From contig CM068583.1 in NCBI GenBank assembly GCA_035048485.1, forward strand, positions 22,171,341 through 22,235,340: a stretch of 64,000 bases of DNA, in the 5' to 3' direction. The notes beneath the pieces were generated by a model. The model had not been told where the DNA came from. It saw only the letters and a list, made by a program, of their open reading frames with translations, and searched no databases. A program made the translations under genes and the position numbers. How positions within the stretch are numbered: position 1 is the stretch's first letter; each line of letters starts with the position of its first letter. Shown here in pieces: positions 42,801 through 54,800 of this stretch. This stretch comes from Pteria penguin. Its lineage: Eukaryota; Mollusca; Bivalvia; Pterioida; Pteriidae.

Positions 42801-45800
42801 ACCGAAGCCCCATGTCACGGTATACTGTCCCATGAGACAGTATAAACCGAAGCCCCATGTCATGGTATACTGTCCCATAAGACAGTATAAACCGAGACCC
42901 CGTGTCACGGTATACTGTCTTGTGAGACGGTATAAACCCAGGCCCCGTGTCACGGTATACTTTCTTGTGAGACAGTATAAACCGAGGCCCCGTGTCACGG
43001 TATACTGTTTTGTAAGACAGTATAAACCGAGGCCCCGTGTCACGGTACACTCTCTTGTGAGACGGTATAAACCCAAGACCATGTCACGGTATACTACACG
43101 TGAGACAGCCGAAAACCGAAGTCCCGTGTCACGGTATTCGTTGGCACGTAAAGATCACTACTGCTTCGGGTGGGTCCGTTTCATGAGACAAAATCATGAG
43201 AATGTACCGAGCAGGTGTCGCCACCATATACGTGCAGTAGTGTTGGAGTAGCGAAAAACAACAAAACAAAAACAAACACACCGATATGTTTGTTGCATTG
43301 TTTCTGTTCGATGATGAAAAATAAATGTAGCAGGATTTCAAATCGCGACGGGTTCGAAAACGTCTTGGGTTCGAATCTGTACTTATACTACAACACCAGG
43401 TCATATAGAGTATGTGTCTGACTACTTGAATGAAGATGACAACCAGCCTCTGTTGACCAACGCTTAGCATGTTTAAGATTCATAGTGCGTGTACCGCCTC
43501 TATATCACATCTTCCTCTGACGCCTCCATTTGAAGGCCCTTTAATGAAAATACGAAAATGAAATTACATATAGTTTTGGCTTATATGTATAATTCAAAGA
43601 CATAGACTACTTAGAAAGTAGTCTATGTCTCTGGTGTGATTCGAACCCGCTTTAGACTTTTAAGGCTGTTTATGAAACAACATCCTGTACTTGTTACTGT
43701 GATATAACCTGGTTAAATGTCCTTTCTTGACGGTGTAATCACAAACATTTACTTCTATAGACAGATCATCAACGTTGTTGACTCCGTGAATTCAGGAAAT
43801 AGGAAACAATGTCCCGGTGGCCACATGATGAGCAGGAAACAGATGCTTATCATCTATGGCCTTGTTTCACATCAGCAGACGGTGATTGGCGAAAAGGAAC
43901 ATTACAGGGGTGGTGCGCGAGAGAGCGTTGTTGTTATTTACAATTGTGCCTTGCCGATTTACATAATGTGGAATCTGACCTCGTACAACTGCTGTACTCT
44001 CTGCTCTTGCTAACGGCCATTTAAAATAGAAACTTCTGTTCAGGATTAAAATCACTGGTGGAAAGTTTTTAACGGAAAAAGTAAGTTTGAAATTTTATCA
44101 AAGAGACACTCGTGTTCGTATGATCATGTAAAATATAGTTGGTTCAGGTTCAGTTTACATTTGCTAGTTCATGTTACAACTTGGCGTATAGTGTACGTAG
44201 ATTTAGAAAATATATACGTGTAGTAAAATGTCGGTCACATGAATGAGAAATTATTTAGGGTTTGTCTGCATTATAACTTTTGAGACATGTTATTTCAAAA
44301 CGGGGTTTAAATATATTTCTCCAGAACTATTTAATAGAGTATTTGTTTTCGTGATGAAAGTGATATGGTAATGGGTATTAGAGGGGTTTTCCTTGGAAAA
44401 TGACGAGTTATATAAACAATTGTGCTTTGCATTTGGGGAAAACACCCCTCTCTGTGTCTGCTTTTGGTTTTGATACCAATGTTATACCTAATATTGGCAT
44501 GTAAAACCCAACCAACTTACCAATTTATAAGCGGTACTGTGTGTATGGTTCAGATTATGACCTGCTGCTAAGCCACTTGCTGTGAATCACCATGGATCTG
44601 TAATATATCCGGTGTTGGACATACAGACGGCATATGACCGTGGGAGGTTCGATGTATTGACTGACAGTACGCTTGACCACATCCGGCTTTCTTGAATGTT
44701 GTCCGTAAATACTCCTTTCTGTGATTGAGGGAGGTATTTTGAACATATAGAATTCCCTGACATTTTCATATAGCAACTAGTTAGCCCCGAATTCCCAGTC
44801 TTCTTCCATTAAGATAAGTGCTTTAGATTCATAGATTACCACAACTATTCGAGTACTTGACCATCATGATCTGTAATTAGTTATCAAGTATTCCTGGAGG
44901 TAATTGGAATTCACGACCATAATGATGAACTCCTCTGGATTGCCTTATTTACCCTATCCATATACATTGTAATAATAGCCCATGGGAATTGAAACCATTA
45001 TACAGCAGGGATTTAGGATTCGTAAAGCCGGAAGTTTTCATCTTGGCGCCCACTGCGTGTTCACGATAGACGGCGAGATGGATTTGCCGAGTGGTGCTGT
45101 CCAGCAGGCCTTTCGGAAATTATCGCTGCTCTAATAATAATAAGATGGTAATCATCTGTTTCAACAGGTGCACACAAAGAATGGAAGGAATGGTTAAAAG
45201 ATGTCCAGCTGTTGAATGAAAGTTCAAATCAGTGCCATACCGATGGCGGCTTCAGAGCTGGCAACACTCTTAATCTTTGATTTGAATCGTAATTGTGTGA
45301 AAAGCTGCATCAGTGCTTTCTTTCTTTCATGAAAACCCCATCCCGTTTTGTGATTGCGCCAGTCTACACATGCATTACGAATTATTGAAAACAAACGAAA
45401 ATATAAGTATCAATAAGCCTTCCTTTTCCAAGTGATACTATTCATGTATTTATATTCGTGCCAAGCTCCGTGATGAAATATCGCGGTATTATCGCGGATT
45501 CAAACTATCTACCTTATCATGTTTAGTAGCTTTCACCGTAGGAACGCTCCACAGAAAATGGAAATCAAAGTTTACTTTTTCTTCTGATTGAAAATAGATT
45601 GATTTACATAGCATGTATGGTTTCTGGTATAAAGATTTGATTATTGGTATTTTACCGAGCTTTTTTTATTCCGATTGGATATAGCACACCAAAAGGGGGA
45701 GGGGGATTGTTTGGGGTTTTTTTTTTTTTTTGGTTTGGGGTTTTTTTTTTTGTCGGTTATCATATAAGAAATTTCGATTTACAAAGGTAGAAATTTTCTG

Positions 45801-48800
45801 TTATTACAATATTTTATAGAATCAGTGAATCTATGTTGTGGCAGGAAATTAGTACCTCTATGGTTTACGTACACCATTGTTGTACATGTAGTATATTTCT
45901 TTGGCAAATGTTTTCATTGGCGTCTGTATCTCCCTCATGTGGAATGCGAAGTCACCGGAAAAACTCTAGAACTCTTCCTAACCAGCGAACATTGGTGAAT
46001 CCAACTATTTTAGGAAAGGGCGATCGATGGATGGGGATGAATAATTGTTCTGTCACAAAAAAAGAGTGGGGTGGGATGGAGCAATCTGACCACTAACTTT
46101 GATAAGACATGGTGTTTTTTTTTCCAAATATTTATGACAATAGGAGTGACAATCTAAACTCTTCTCACTTTTGTCGAAAATGAGTCCGTTGTGATATTTG
46201 TCTAAAAGGTATTGTAGTACTAATACAAATAAGTGCTTAGTCATCTCCCACATGTTTATCATTGCAGGGATTGTAGTAGTACACTGTATGCATACATATC
46301 CATCTCATCTACATGTAGTTAACAAGGCAAAGGTAGTATATAATTGGCTGTGTTGAAGTGTGCAGAGTCAAGTGCTACAAAGTAGATACAGGTCGAAACC
46401 ATCTTATATGTTTGTCTTCTGATCATTGATTATGATTTTCCACGTTGCTCTGTAATTGCACAAGATTCATGTATTTTAGGAAAGTGTAGATGTAAGCCAA
46501 GTCTGCATGTCTTGAATAAATCATTCGGTGCATAGGGAACTCGTTCCTGTCTCGTCTGTAAGCGAGATGTACTGGTTATGGGACATGGGCGCCACCCGTT
46601 GGGTGTCCGTCCATGGAAGATATACCTGTCGGAGATTTGACACATTGATGATCCCATGATGTCTATAGGAAGAAGGATCTATACAAGGTTAGGAAACCCA
46701 GCTGTTCAACGTGAGGTTGTCCTGTATCAGTTTGAGATTTATTGTCGCACATTTGCAAGCTGCCTAGCATCAGGTCATTATTCTAGCTACCCGTATCGAA
46801 GATGCTATCCCCGGGTCAAGGTCTGTAGCTGCCGATAGCGAAAAAATGTACCAAGCTGCTTATTGCGAGAATGTCAAGAATCAACTCGAAGGTCATTGAC
46901 TGGCTGTAATAAGGTTGCTCAGAATTGCAAGGACGTTTGACACCAGTTTAAAGTCTGCTGCCCATGGTGAAGATGCTCTCTTGCAGGTCAATAATAGAAC
47001 CATGCACAAGTACATATGTTGTTCCTTTACCAGATCTTTTTAACGATGTCTGAACGGGCGTTGTGTGAAACAACAATAACCGGCCTATATATCTCAGGAA
47101 TTTCAAGTATTCTGATAACAGCAATATTATGTAATATTGGATAAGTACAGCAGCTGAGATACTACATTGTATGATTGTATCGGTTATAACATGGGCAGGA
47201 AATAATTGAAAAGCTCGCTATTTTCGGAAATTTGATTCCCACTTACTAATGTTTCATATTAAAACTGATCAACTCTTGTATAACCTTTAATTACGTAGTT
47301 ACTAGGGTGCCGTATATACAGATAGAAAGTGCGGAAATTTTTCCTAATATGGCTTAATATGCCTATCTAAGGGCTACTTGTGAAATTCGTAATTTATTCG
47401 TCCGAGCTTGACGACCCGATGTATGTGTGGTATGCTGTGGTGATAGTGGAGGTAATGGGAAGGTGGGGGAGGGGTTGGGGGTTCCCGCTCGGCTTACAGT
47501 CGGAACCTTTGGTCATGCTGAATATACGTTTTATGACAGGAACGTACATATTAAGTCGGATTACATATCAAGGATATAGGTTTAGTACTTTACTTTTATG
47601 TCTATAGTAAAGGGATTCTCATCGATAATTCAAAATTTGAACAATGCAGAGGCAAAAATACCACGCCATAGATATTTATCCTGCAAATGGCGCAGATCAA
47701 CCGATATCTTCAGTATCATATCGTATTATGTATCATGTGGTGAATGTTACAGCTTGAAAATGATTATCCCATACCATTGATTTTTAGAAAGAAAATCCAG
47801 TTCTGTTTCTTTGACGAATACATTATTATCTCAATAGCTGCTGGATCCGGTAGTCGAATATGAGCTGTCTACATAGCCATCCAATACTTACCCACTTATA
47901 CCTTGAGATTACATGAATGACCCTAGTGATAAGTGTTTATAATTATCAAGTGATCAGTGGTGCCACACTGGATCTTACTGTACCATCTCATCTATCATTA
48001 AAAGTGTTTCATGGTTTCGTTAGATATGTTGAGGTTTGCTTCTCATAGGACTCGGTCTAGTATACATTCTATATATAGTCACTCATCACATTGATTACAA
48101 TGTAAGTAAGTCATGTCTTTTTCGAGAATGCTATTGGTAATGTGTAAAGTCAGATGGAATCGCAGTCGTCTCTCGTTTCGTTGGAAGGTGATAGATTAAC
48201 ATGTCCTTGAAGTGAGCAATGTGCTTGAAATCATAGTTAATCGTCACCATTGTTGTTAAGGGTTAGTTGTTGAGTTGGAAAAGATACATCTTAAATCAGG
48301 ATGTTTGATGATCACGTGGGTCAATATGACTCTTTGAAGGAAGTCGGTGTTAACTCTAAATCGACACGTTTTATGTATCATAGTTTATCAGGGTCCTAGC
48401 CGTAATGAGTAGATATATTATCCTTATTATTTCCATTATTAACATTCCACCAAGTAATCGCTACCATTATTGCACATGAACTTGCAGTTTATTTAATAAT
48501 GCAGTAAAATAGCTAAAATACATCCCTGTTTTCTCATTGTGAGTGTGTTGGGCCATTTTTGTATGGCGGTTTATGTAACAGATCTACTACATGAACCATG
48601 ACACGGAGTTTCTACACTACCTATTTTGTGACTGTCTGTAATAACGTTACGTGTGCGTCAGTATCCGTCATGATTTTCTATCACTTGTAAACCGTAACGA
48701 CAATAAGGGATCATTTGTCGACAGTCTGTCCGTTTATTCATGTATCTGTCCGTCTGTCACAGCCCTCGTTGGGGCTCTGCATTGATATGCAATAGCCTTA

Positions 48801-51800
48801 TAGAAATCACTTCTCTTTGTCTATATGTCCGTCAGTCGATATGTCGGTTGTGATTCGATAACAAAAAAATTTCAACCTACAAGTTTCAAATTTTACATGT
48901 AGGTGCAGAATGATTGGATGAAGAATCAACATGCCTATAGGTTTCGGGTCACCAAAGGTCATGACCTCATAGATATTCCCTTGATGACTTTGTCAGTTTT
49001 CTAGTTTAATTATTAGGAAGTGTACCTTGTGGTTTTGTTTGTAAGAAGTACGATCATGATGACGTTGTATTAGATACATGTATATCCCACTTCTTTTATA
49101 AATTATCATTGATATATGCACTTGTTTTCTTCACACATAATTAAGTTTATTTCTTTAATTTAGAGACAAATGGAGATCTGAGTATTAATCAATGTGTGCT
49201 TTAAAATCAAATAATTCGAATTACAGAAATAGCATTTATCTGATGCCAAAAATTTATCACTTTGTCAGACTTTTGTTGAGTGCTGGCTGTAAATCATCGA
49301 GCTATAGGAACTGGGGAACTATATGCTCTTATACGATTGCAGCTAACTTTCAATCAATAGGAGAAATTGATCAAAGGCCCATAATACAAGCACTGTGTCT
49401 CGTTTAGTTCTTAACACATAGTGAGTAGTCCCTTCTGACGGCGATCCTGCTCTAACACAAGAGGGACTGTTTCGGAATTGATGGTCTAATGTACTGCAGA
49501 GGTGTCTAAGTCTCTTCTACATTAACATTTTACTATGAGGGATCTACCGGAATTCAAAATCCACTTCAAGAAAGGGAAGGTAAAACTGATGTAGCTTATA
49601 ATAAGAGCTTCATTATTGACTCTGTGTTTCGTTATTTCGGTATCTGATTGGCGGTAGGAATTTATAGAGAGATTTATCAAGGCATCATCGTAAATGTAAA
49701 CCATGAAGTTTGAGAGTCTGTATTTTCATGAGATTTGTTTTAAAAACATAGACTGTTAGGAATACATGTATCTATAGTGCCTTTGTTGAAAACTGAGAAA
49801 TCATACTTTAAGGTCAGTCTGGTAATGAGTCCGCTCTTCAAATATTTATACTTTCGATTTCCACGGTTTAGGCGTTGAGTATCAGTGAAGAGATGTTAGT
49901 TGTCGAAATGTGCATCTGGTGCACCAAATTATTAATTAATACACGTGTTTGTTCTGATATGGATTATGTTTGTTATGACCCAGCCTCAATCGGGGATTGG
50001 CCGTACACATTCCTCTGCCCTCTGCGTAGCGGCAATAATAATTTCTGATAGTACGGCCCAGTATAGCGAAGTGTAGTAAAACAACAAAGGTCTTCGTGTA
50101 ACTTTCAGATTCAAAACTGAAGCCTTACTAACAGTTTTGGTTTGATGTATTCTGCTTAATAATTATGTTTTAAAGAACTCTATGAACAGTACATTGAAGT
50201 TTGTCAATTGTCAACGAATTTTCCGAACAGTCTTTGTAAACACGAGAGGTTAATATAATCATGAATTTGTACACGTTGACCAAAGAGGATCACGACCTTG
50301 TATTCATGTGACCTTTAGCTAGGTCATGTAGAGCTCTGTTCTCTAGAATATTTGATAAGAAATGGCAACATGTATAGATTACAAAACATCCTAACAGAAT
50401 TCAGTTTTTTAATTTAGGGATTTCTTAACCTATATGTTCTGACTGACCACAGGGAATTTGAATTCAAATCGCAATGCTACTATGGTAACAGTCTGAGATT
50501 CTGTGCCCTTCTTCCACTTTTGACATCGGCGGTTGTTCTCTCATTAACCGCCGATATCAAAAGTGAGAGAAGGACAGAGAATTTCGGACTACTATGGTAA
50601 TGGGAGTAAAGTATAAACCTTAGTGGGCGGCGCATGGTTTTGGGGATTAGACCTTGATGACATTCGGAACAATAATTCTTCTGACAAGTCCTGGTTTTGG
50701 GGTCTGATATATCGGACTAACCTGAAATACCCTTTTAATTGATGTCACATGTGTTTAATATTTAAGTGATACGAACTAGACTAAGTAGTTTACTTTTCAC
50801 ATGTTTCATAGCACCACATCAGTGGAGATAAGTATAGCACTCCACAGTAGCTCCCACACATACACACTGTCATCAGTGCGCACGATTTTGTTGGTTGAAG
50901 AAAGTTATGACAAATTCATTATCCCGATAGAATGCCAAAGGAGGAAGTTTGATCACTGCTTATGTTTCTGGCGTCTTTTTCAGAGTAGCTCTGACGTGGG
51001 TATCGTAAAGCTTGGCAAGACACAGAGTGATGTAATGAATAACAAGGCACATGTGTCCAAGGTAAGTGAGGCAGAGTCTGATATTTGTATTATGTTATTT
51101 AAACAAATTTAAAAAGATGGCTCGAGAAAAAAGGGGGATTGGTTGAGGAGGATATTTTATATAATACATTTGTCATGCATGTAAAATGATATGGGAAGTT
51201 CAGTAGTAGATCTGAACATTTTTGGAGGAGGGAAAAAGAGGGAAGCTGGGCATCCTGTAGAACGTTCTCCTGGATCTATCGATGAAAATTGGGGAATATT
51301 AAAGTAAATAAGTTCCGGCTGTGATCTGGTATACTTTATAATCTGAAGTGTGGGTAGCAGTATTTTGATTGCATTATATGAATGGTTTGTTCTAGCGACC
51401 ACACACATTTTGCACTGAAAATATTTGTATGAGTACTATAGTAAGTGGGATCCATTTATAAGTACTAATGCATGCAGGATCCATGTGTAAGTACTAATGT
51501 AAGTGGGATCCATGTGTAAGTACTAATGTAAGTGGGATCCATGTGTAAGTACTAATGTAAGTGGGATCCACGTATTATAATCACTTATATGTGTGGGATC
51601 CATGTATAAGTACTAATGTAAGTGTGATCCATGTAAAAGTACTAATGTAAGTAGGATCCATGTATAAGTACTAATGTAAGTGTGATCCATGTATAAGTAC
51701 TAATGTAAGTAGGATCCATGTATAAGTACTAATGTAAGTGTGATCCATGTAAAAGTACTAATGCAAGTAGGATCCATGTATAAGTACTAATGTAAGTAGG

Positions 51801-54800
51801 ATCCATGTAAAAGTACTAATGTAAGTAGGATCCATGTATAAGTACTAATGTAAGTGGGATCCATGTATAAGTACTAATGCAAGTAGGATCCATGTATAAG
51901 TACTAATGTAAGTGGGATCCATGTATAAGTACTAATGTAAGTAGGATCCATGTATAAGTACTAATGTAAGTAGGATCCATGTATAAGTACTAATGTAAGT
52001 AGGATCCATGTATAAGTACTAATGTAAGTGGGATCCATGTATAAGTTTTAATGCAAGTAGGATCCATGTATAAGTACTAATGTAAGCCAGATCCATATAT
52101 AAGTTCTAATGTAAGTAGGATCCATGTATAAGTACTAATGTAGGTGGGATCCATGTATAAGTACTGATGCAAGTAGGATCCATGTATAAGTACTAATGTA
52201 AGTAGGATCCATATATAAGTTCTAATGTAAGTAGGATCCATGTATAAGTACTAATGTAAGTGGGATCCATATATAAGTACTAATGCAAGTAGGATCCATG
52301 TGTAAGTACTAATGTAAGTAGGATCCATGTATCAGTTCTAATGTAAGTAGGATCCATGTATAAGTACTAATGTAAGTGGGATCCATGTTTCATCAGTTAG
52401 CGCTCTCCTTTATTGGCTGACTCACGAATATAGTAGGAAAATGTACATTGGAGGACACGTACAGATCGTGCTAGTTAGTAACTAATATGTCACAAACTTC
52501 AACTTTCAATGTTTTGATAATGTGTTATAAACTTTTACTTTTAGTGTTTTGCACTAGAATTCATTTTTGCTAAAAAGTACATCTACATCATTAAAAATGG
52601 AGATAGTCCCTCTTCCCTTAGTATCAGTCATCTTCATTGATTTTATTCACTAACAGCTGTTTAACAATTTCAAAACTTTACCCACATCAGTCCTTTATTT
52701 TCATCATTCCTTAAGAAATTGCTGAAAGCATTGACTTGGCAGGAAAAGCAAAAATTGATCCTTAACAGAGTTTGAGCTGTGTATTCTGATTCCCCTAGGG
52801 TTAGGGTCAAGAATGGGTCAGTGGTCAGTACTGATGCGAAAACTGGGAATCGGTATTCTGGCAAGAAAAAGGGTATTGGAAATAAGTACTTCAGACATAT
52901 CTATATTTAAAGAAGTCAAGCCGCTTGTGTCTATTTGTAATTATGCAAGGCTATCTGTTTTACTTAAATGTATAAATGTTAATGAATTCAAATATTTAAT
53001 TTGGTGTATTACCTAAGAGTTTGCTTGATCATAGTTAAAAGTCGTATCCCGAAGTTCAAGGTCACCACAACACATTTAATAACATCATTGTTTGGGGCAT
53101 GAGGATTGGCTATTATATTTTTACAAGGTTAAGGTAACTGAATAATTCTTTAAAATTGTTAGATGCATAGCTTTGATAAGGTACATGATTACAGAAAACA
53201 ATACCATTATCGCACCACTAAGCTATGGATAGGGTCCTCAGGGTGGGGTCTTTATGTACAGTGTATTTTGAAATGACAGAGTAAACATTTAGATGATAAT
53301 GTAAATGTTATCTCATCAATCCTTGCTTATATCCTCATTTTGATTAAGTATGTTGTTGTCCCTGACCCACAGTTATATAACTAAAGTAAAGTCAAGGTCT
53401 ATGGCAACTCAGTTTAAAAAATTTTGTCTGGGCTATCTCTAGTCATCCTTTGATGGTTGTCTGGGCTATCTCTAGTCATCCTTTGCTGGTTGTCTGGGCT
53501 ATCTCTAGTCATCCTTTGCTGGTTGTCTGGGGTATCTCTAGTCATCCTTTGCTGGTTGTCTGGGCTATCTCTAGTCATCCTTTGCTGGTTGTCTGGGGTA
53601 TCTCTAATCATCCTTAAAATTTGATGGTTGTCTGGGCTGTCTCTTGTCACCCTTTGATGGTTGTCTGGGCTTTCTCTTGTCATCCTTTGATGGTTGTCTG
53701 GGTTATCTCTAGTCATCCTTTGATGCTTGTCTGGGTTATCTCTTGTCATCCTTTGATGGTTGTCTGGGTTATCTCTAGTCATCCTTTGCTGGTTGTTTGG
53801 GCTATCTCTAGTCATCCTTTGATGGTTGTTTGGGCTATCTCTAGTCATCCTTTGATGGTTGTTTGGGCTATCTCTTGTCATCCTTTGATGCTTGTCTGGG
53901 CTATCTCTAGTCATCCTTTGCTGGTTGTCTGGGCTATCTCTAGTCATCCTTTGCTGGTTGTCTGGGGTATCTCTAATCATCCTTTGATGGTTGTCTGGGC
54001 TGTCTCTTGTCACCCTTTGATGGTTGTCTGGGCTTTCTCTTGTCATCCTTTGATGGTTGTCTGGGTTATCTCTTGTCATCCTTTGATGGTTGTCTGGGTT
54101 ATCTCTAGTCATCCTTTGCTGGTTGTTTGGGCTATCTCTAGTCATCCTTTGATGGTTGTTTGGGCTATCTCTAGTCATCCTTTGATGGTTGTTTGGGCTA
54201 TCTCTTGTCATCCTTTGATGCTTGTCTGGGCTATCTCTTGTCATCCTTTGATGGTTGTCTGGGTTATCTCTAGTCATCCTTTGCTGATTGTTTGGGCTAT
54301 CTCTAGTCATCCTTTGATGGTTGTTTGGGCTATCTCTAGTCATCCTTTGATGGTTGTTTGGGCTATCTCTTGTCATCCTTTGATGGTTGTCTGGGCTATC
54401 TCTTGTCATCCTTTGATGGTTGTCTGGGCTATCTCCAGTCATCCTTTGATGGTTGTCTGGGCTATCTCTTGTCATCCTTTGATGGTTGTCTGGGCTATCT
54501 CTAGTCATCCTTTGATGCTTGTCTGGGCTATCTCTAGTCATCCTTTGATGCTTGTCTGGGCTATCTCTAGTTTTCCTTTGATGGTTGTCTGGGTTATCTC
54601 TAGTCATCCTTTGATGGTTGTTTGGGCTATCTCTAGTCATCCTTTGATGTTTGTCTGGGCTATCTCTAGTCATCCTTTGATGCTTGTCTGGGCTATCTCT
54701 TGTCATCCTTTGCTGGTTGTCTGGGCTATCTCTAATCATCCTTTGATGGTTGTTTGGACTATCTCTAGTTTTCCTTTGATGGTGTCTGGGCTATCTCTAG

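Larger units (their letters stand above)
37580..50983 (+). other. Intron 10 (13.4 kb)
   Basis: The first 3 kb is CpG-poor and holds (TG)n at about 38198-38250, a hairpin at 38606-38652 and (CAA)n at about 39338-39368. From about 43 kb the sequence is CpG-rich, as in the interior of intron 3. No exon with good homology was found. Listed separately: the duplicated block, SINEs and foldback. Confidence 0.5.

Noticed and set aside
42660..43251. Open frames of 140 (-) and 179 (+) codons
   Set aside because: Created by the 45-bp SINE-core tandem repeat (15-codon period).
45078..45134. Short ORF starting [10 protein letters not shown] in a CpG-rich patch as an alternative first exon
   Set aside because: It ends at its own stop and has no in-frame donor to exon 11; no homology.
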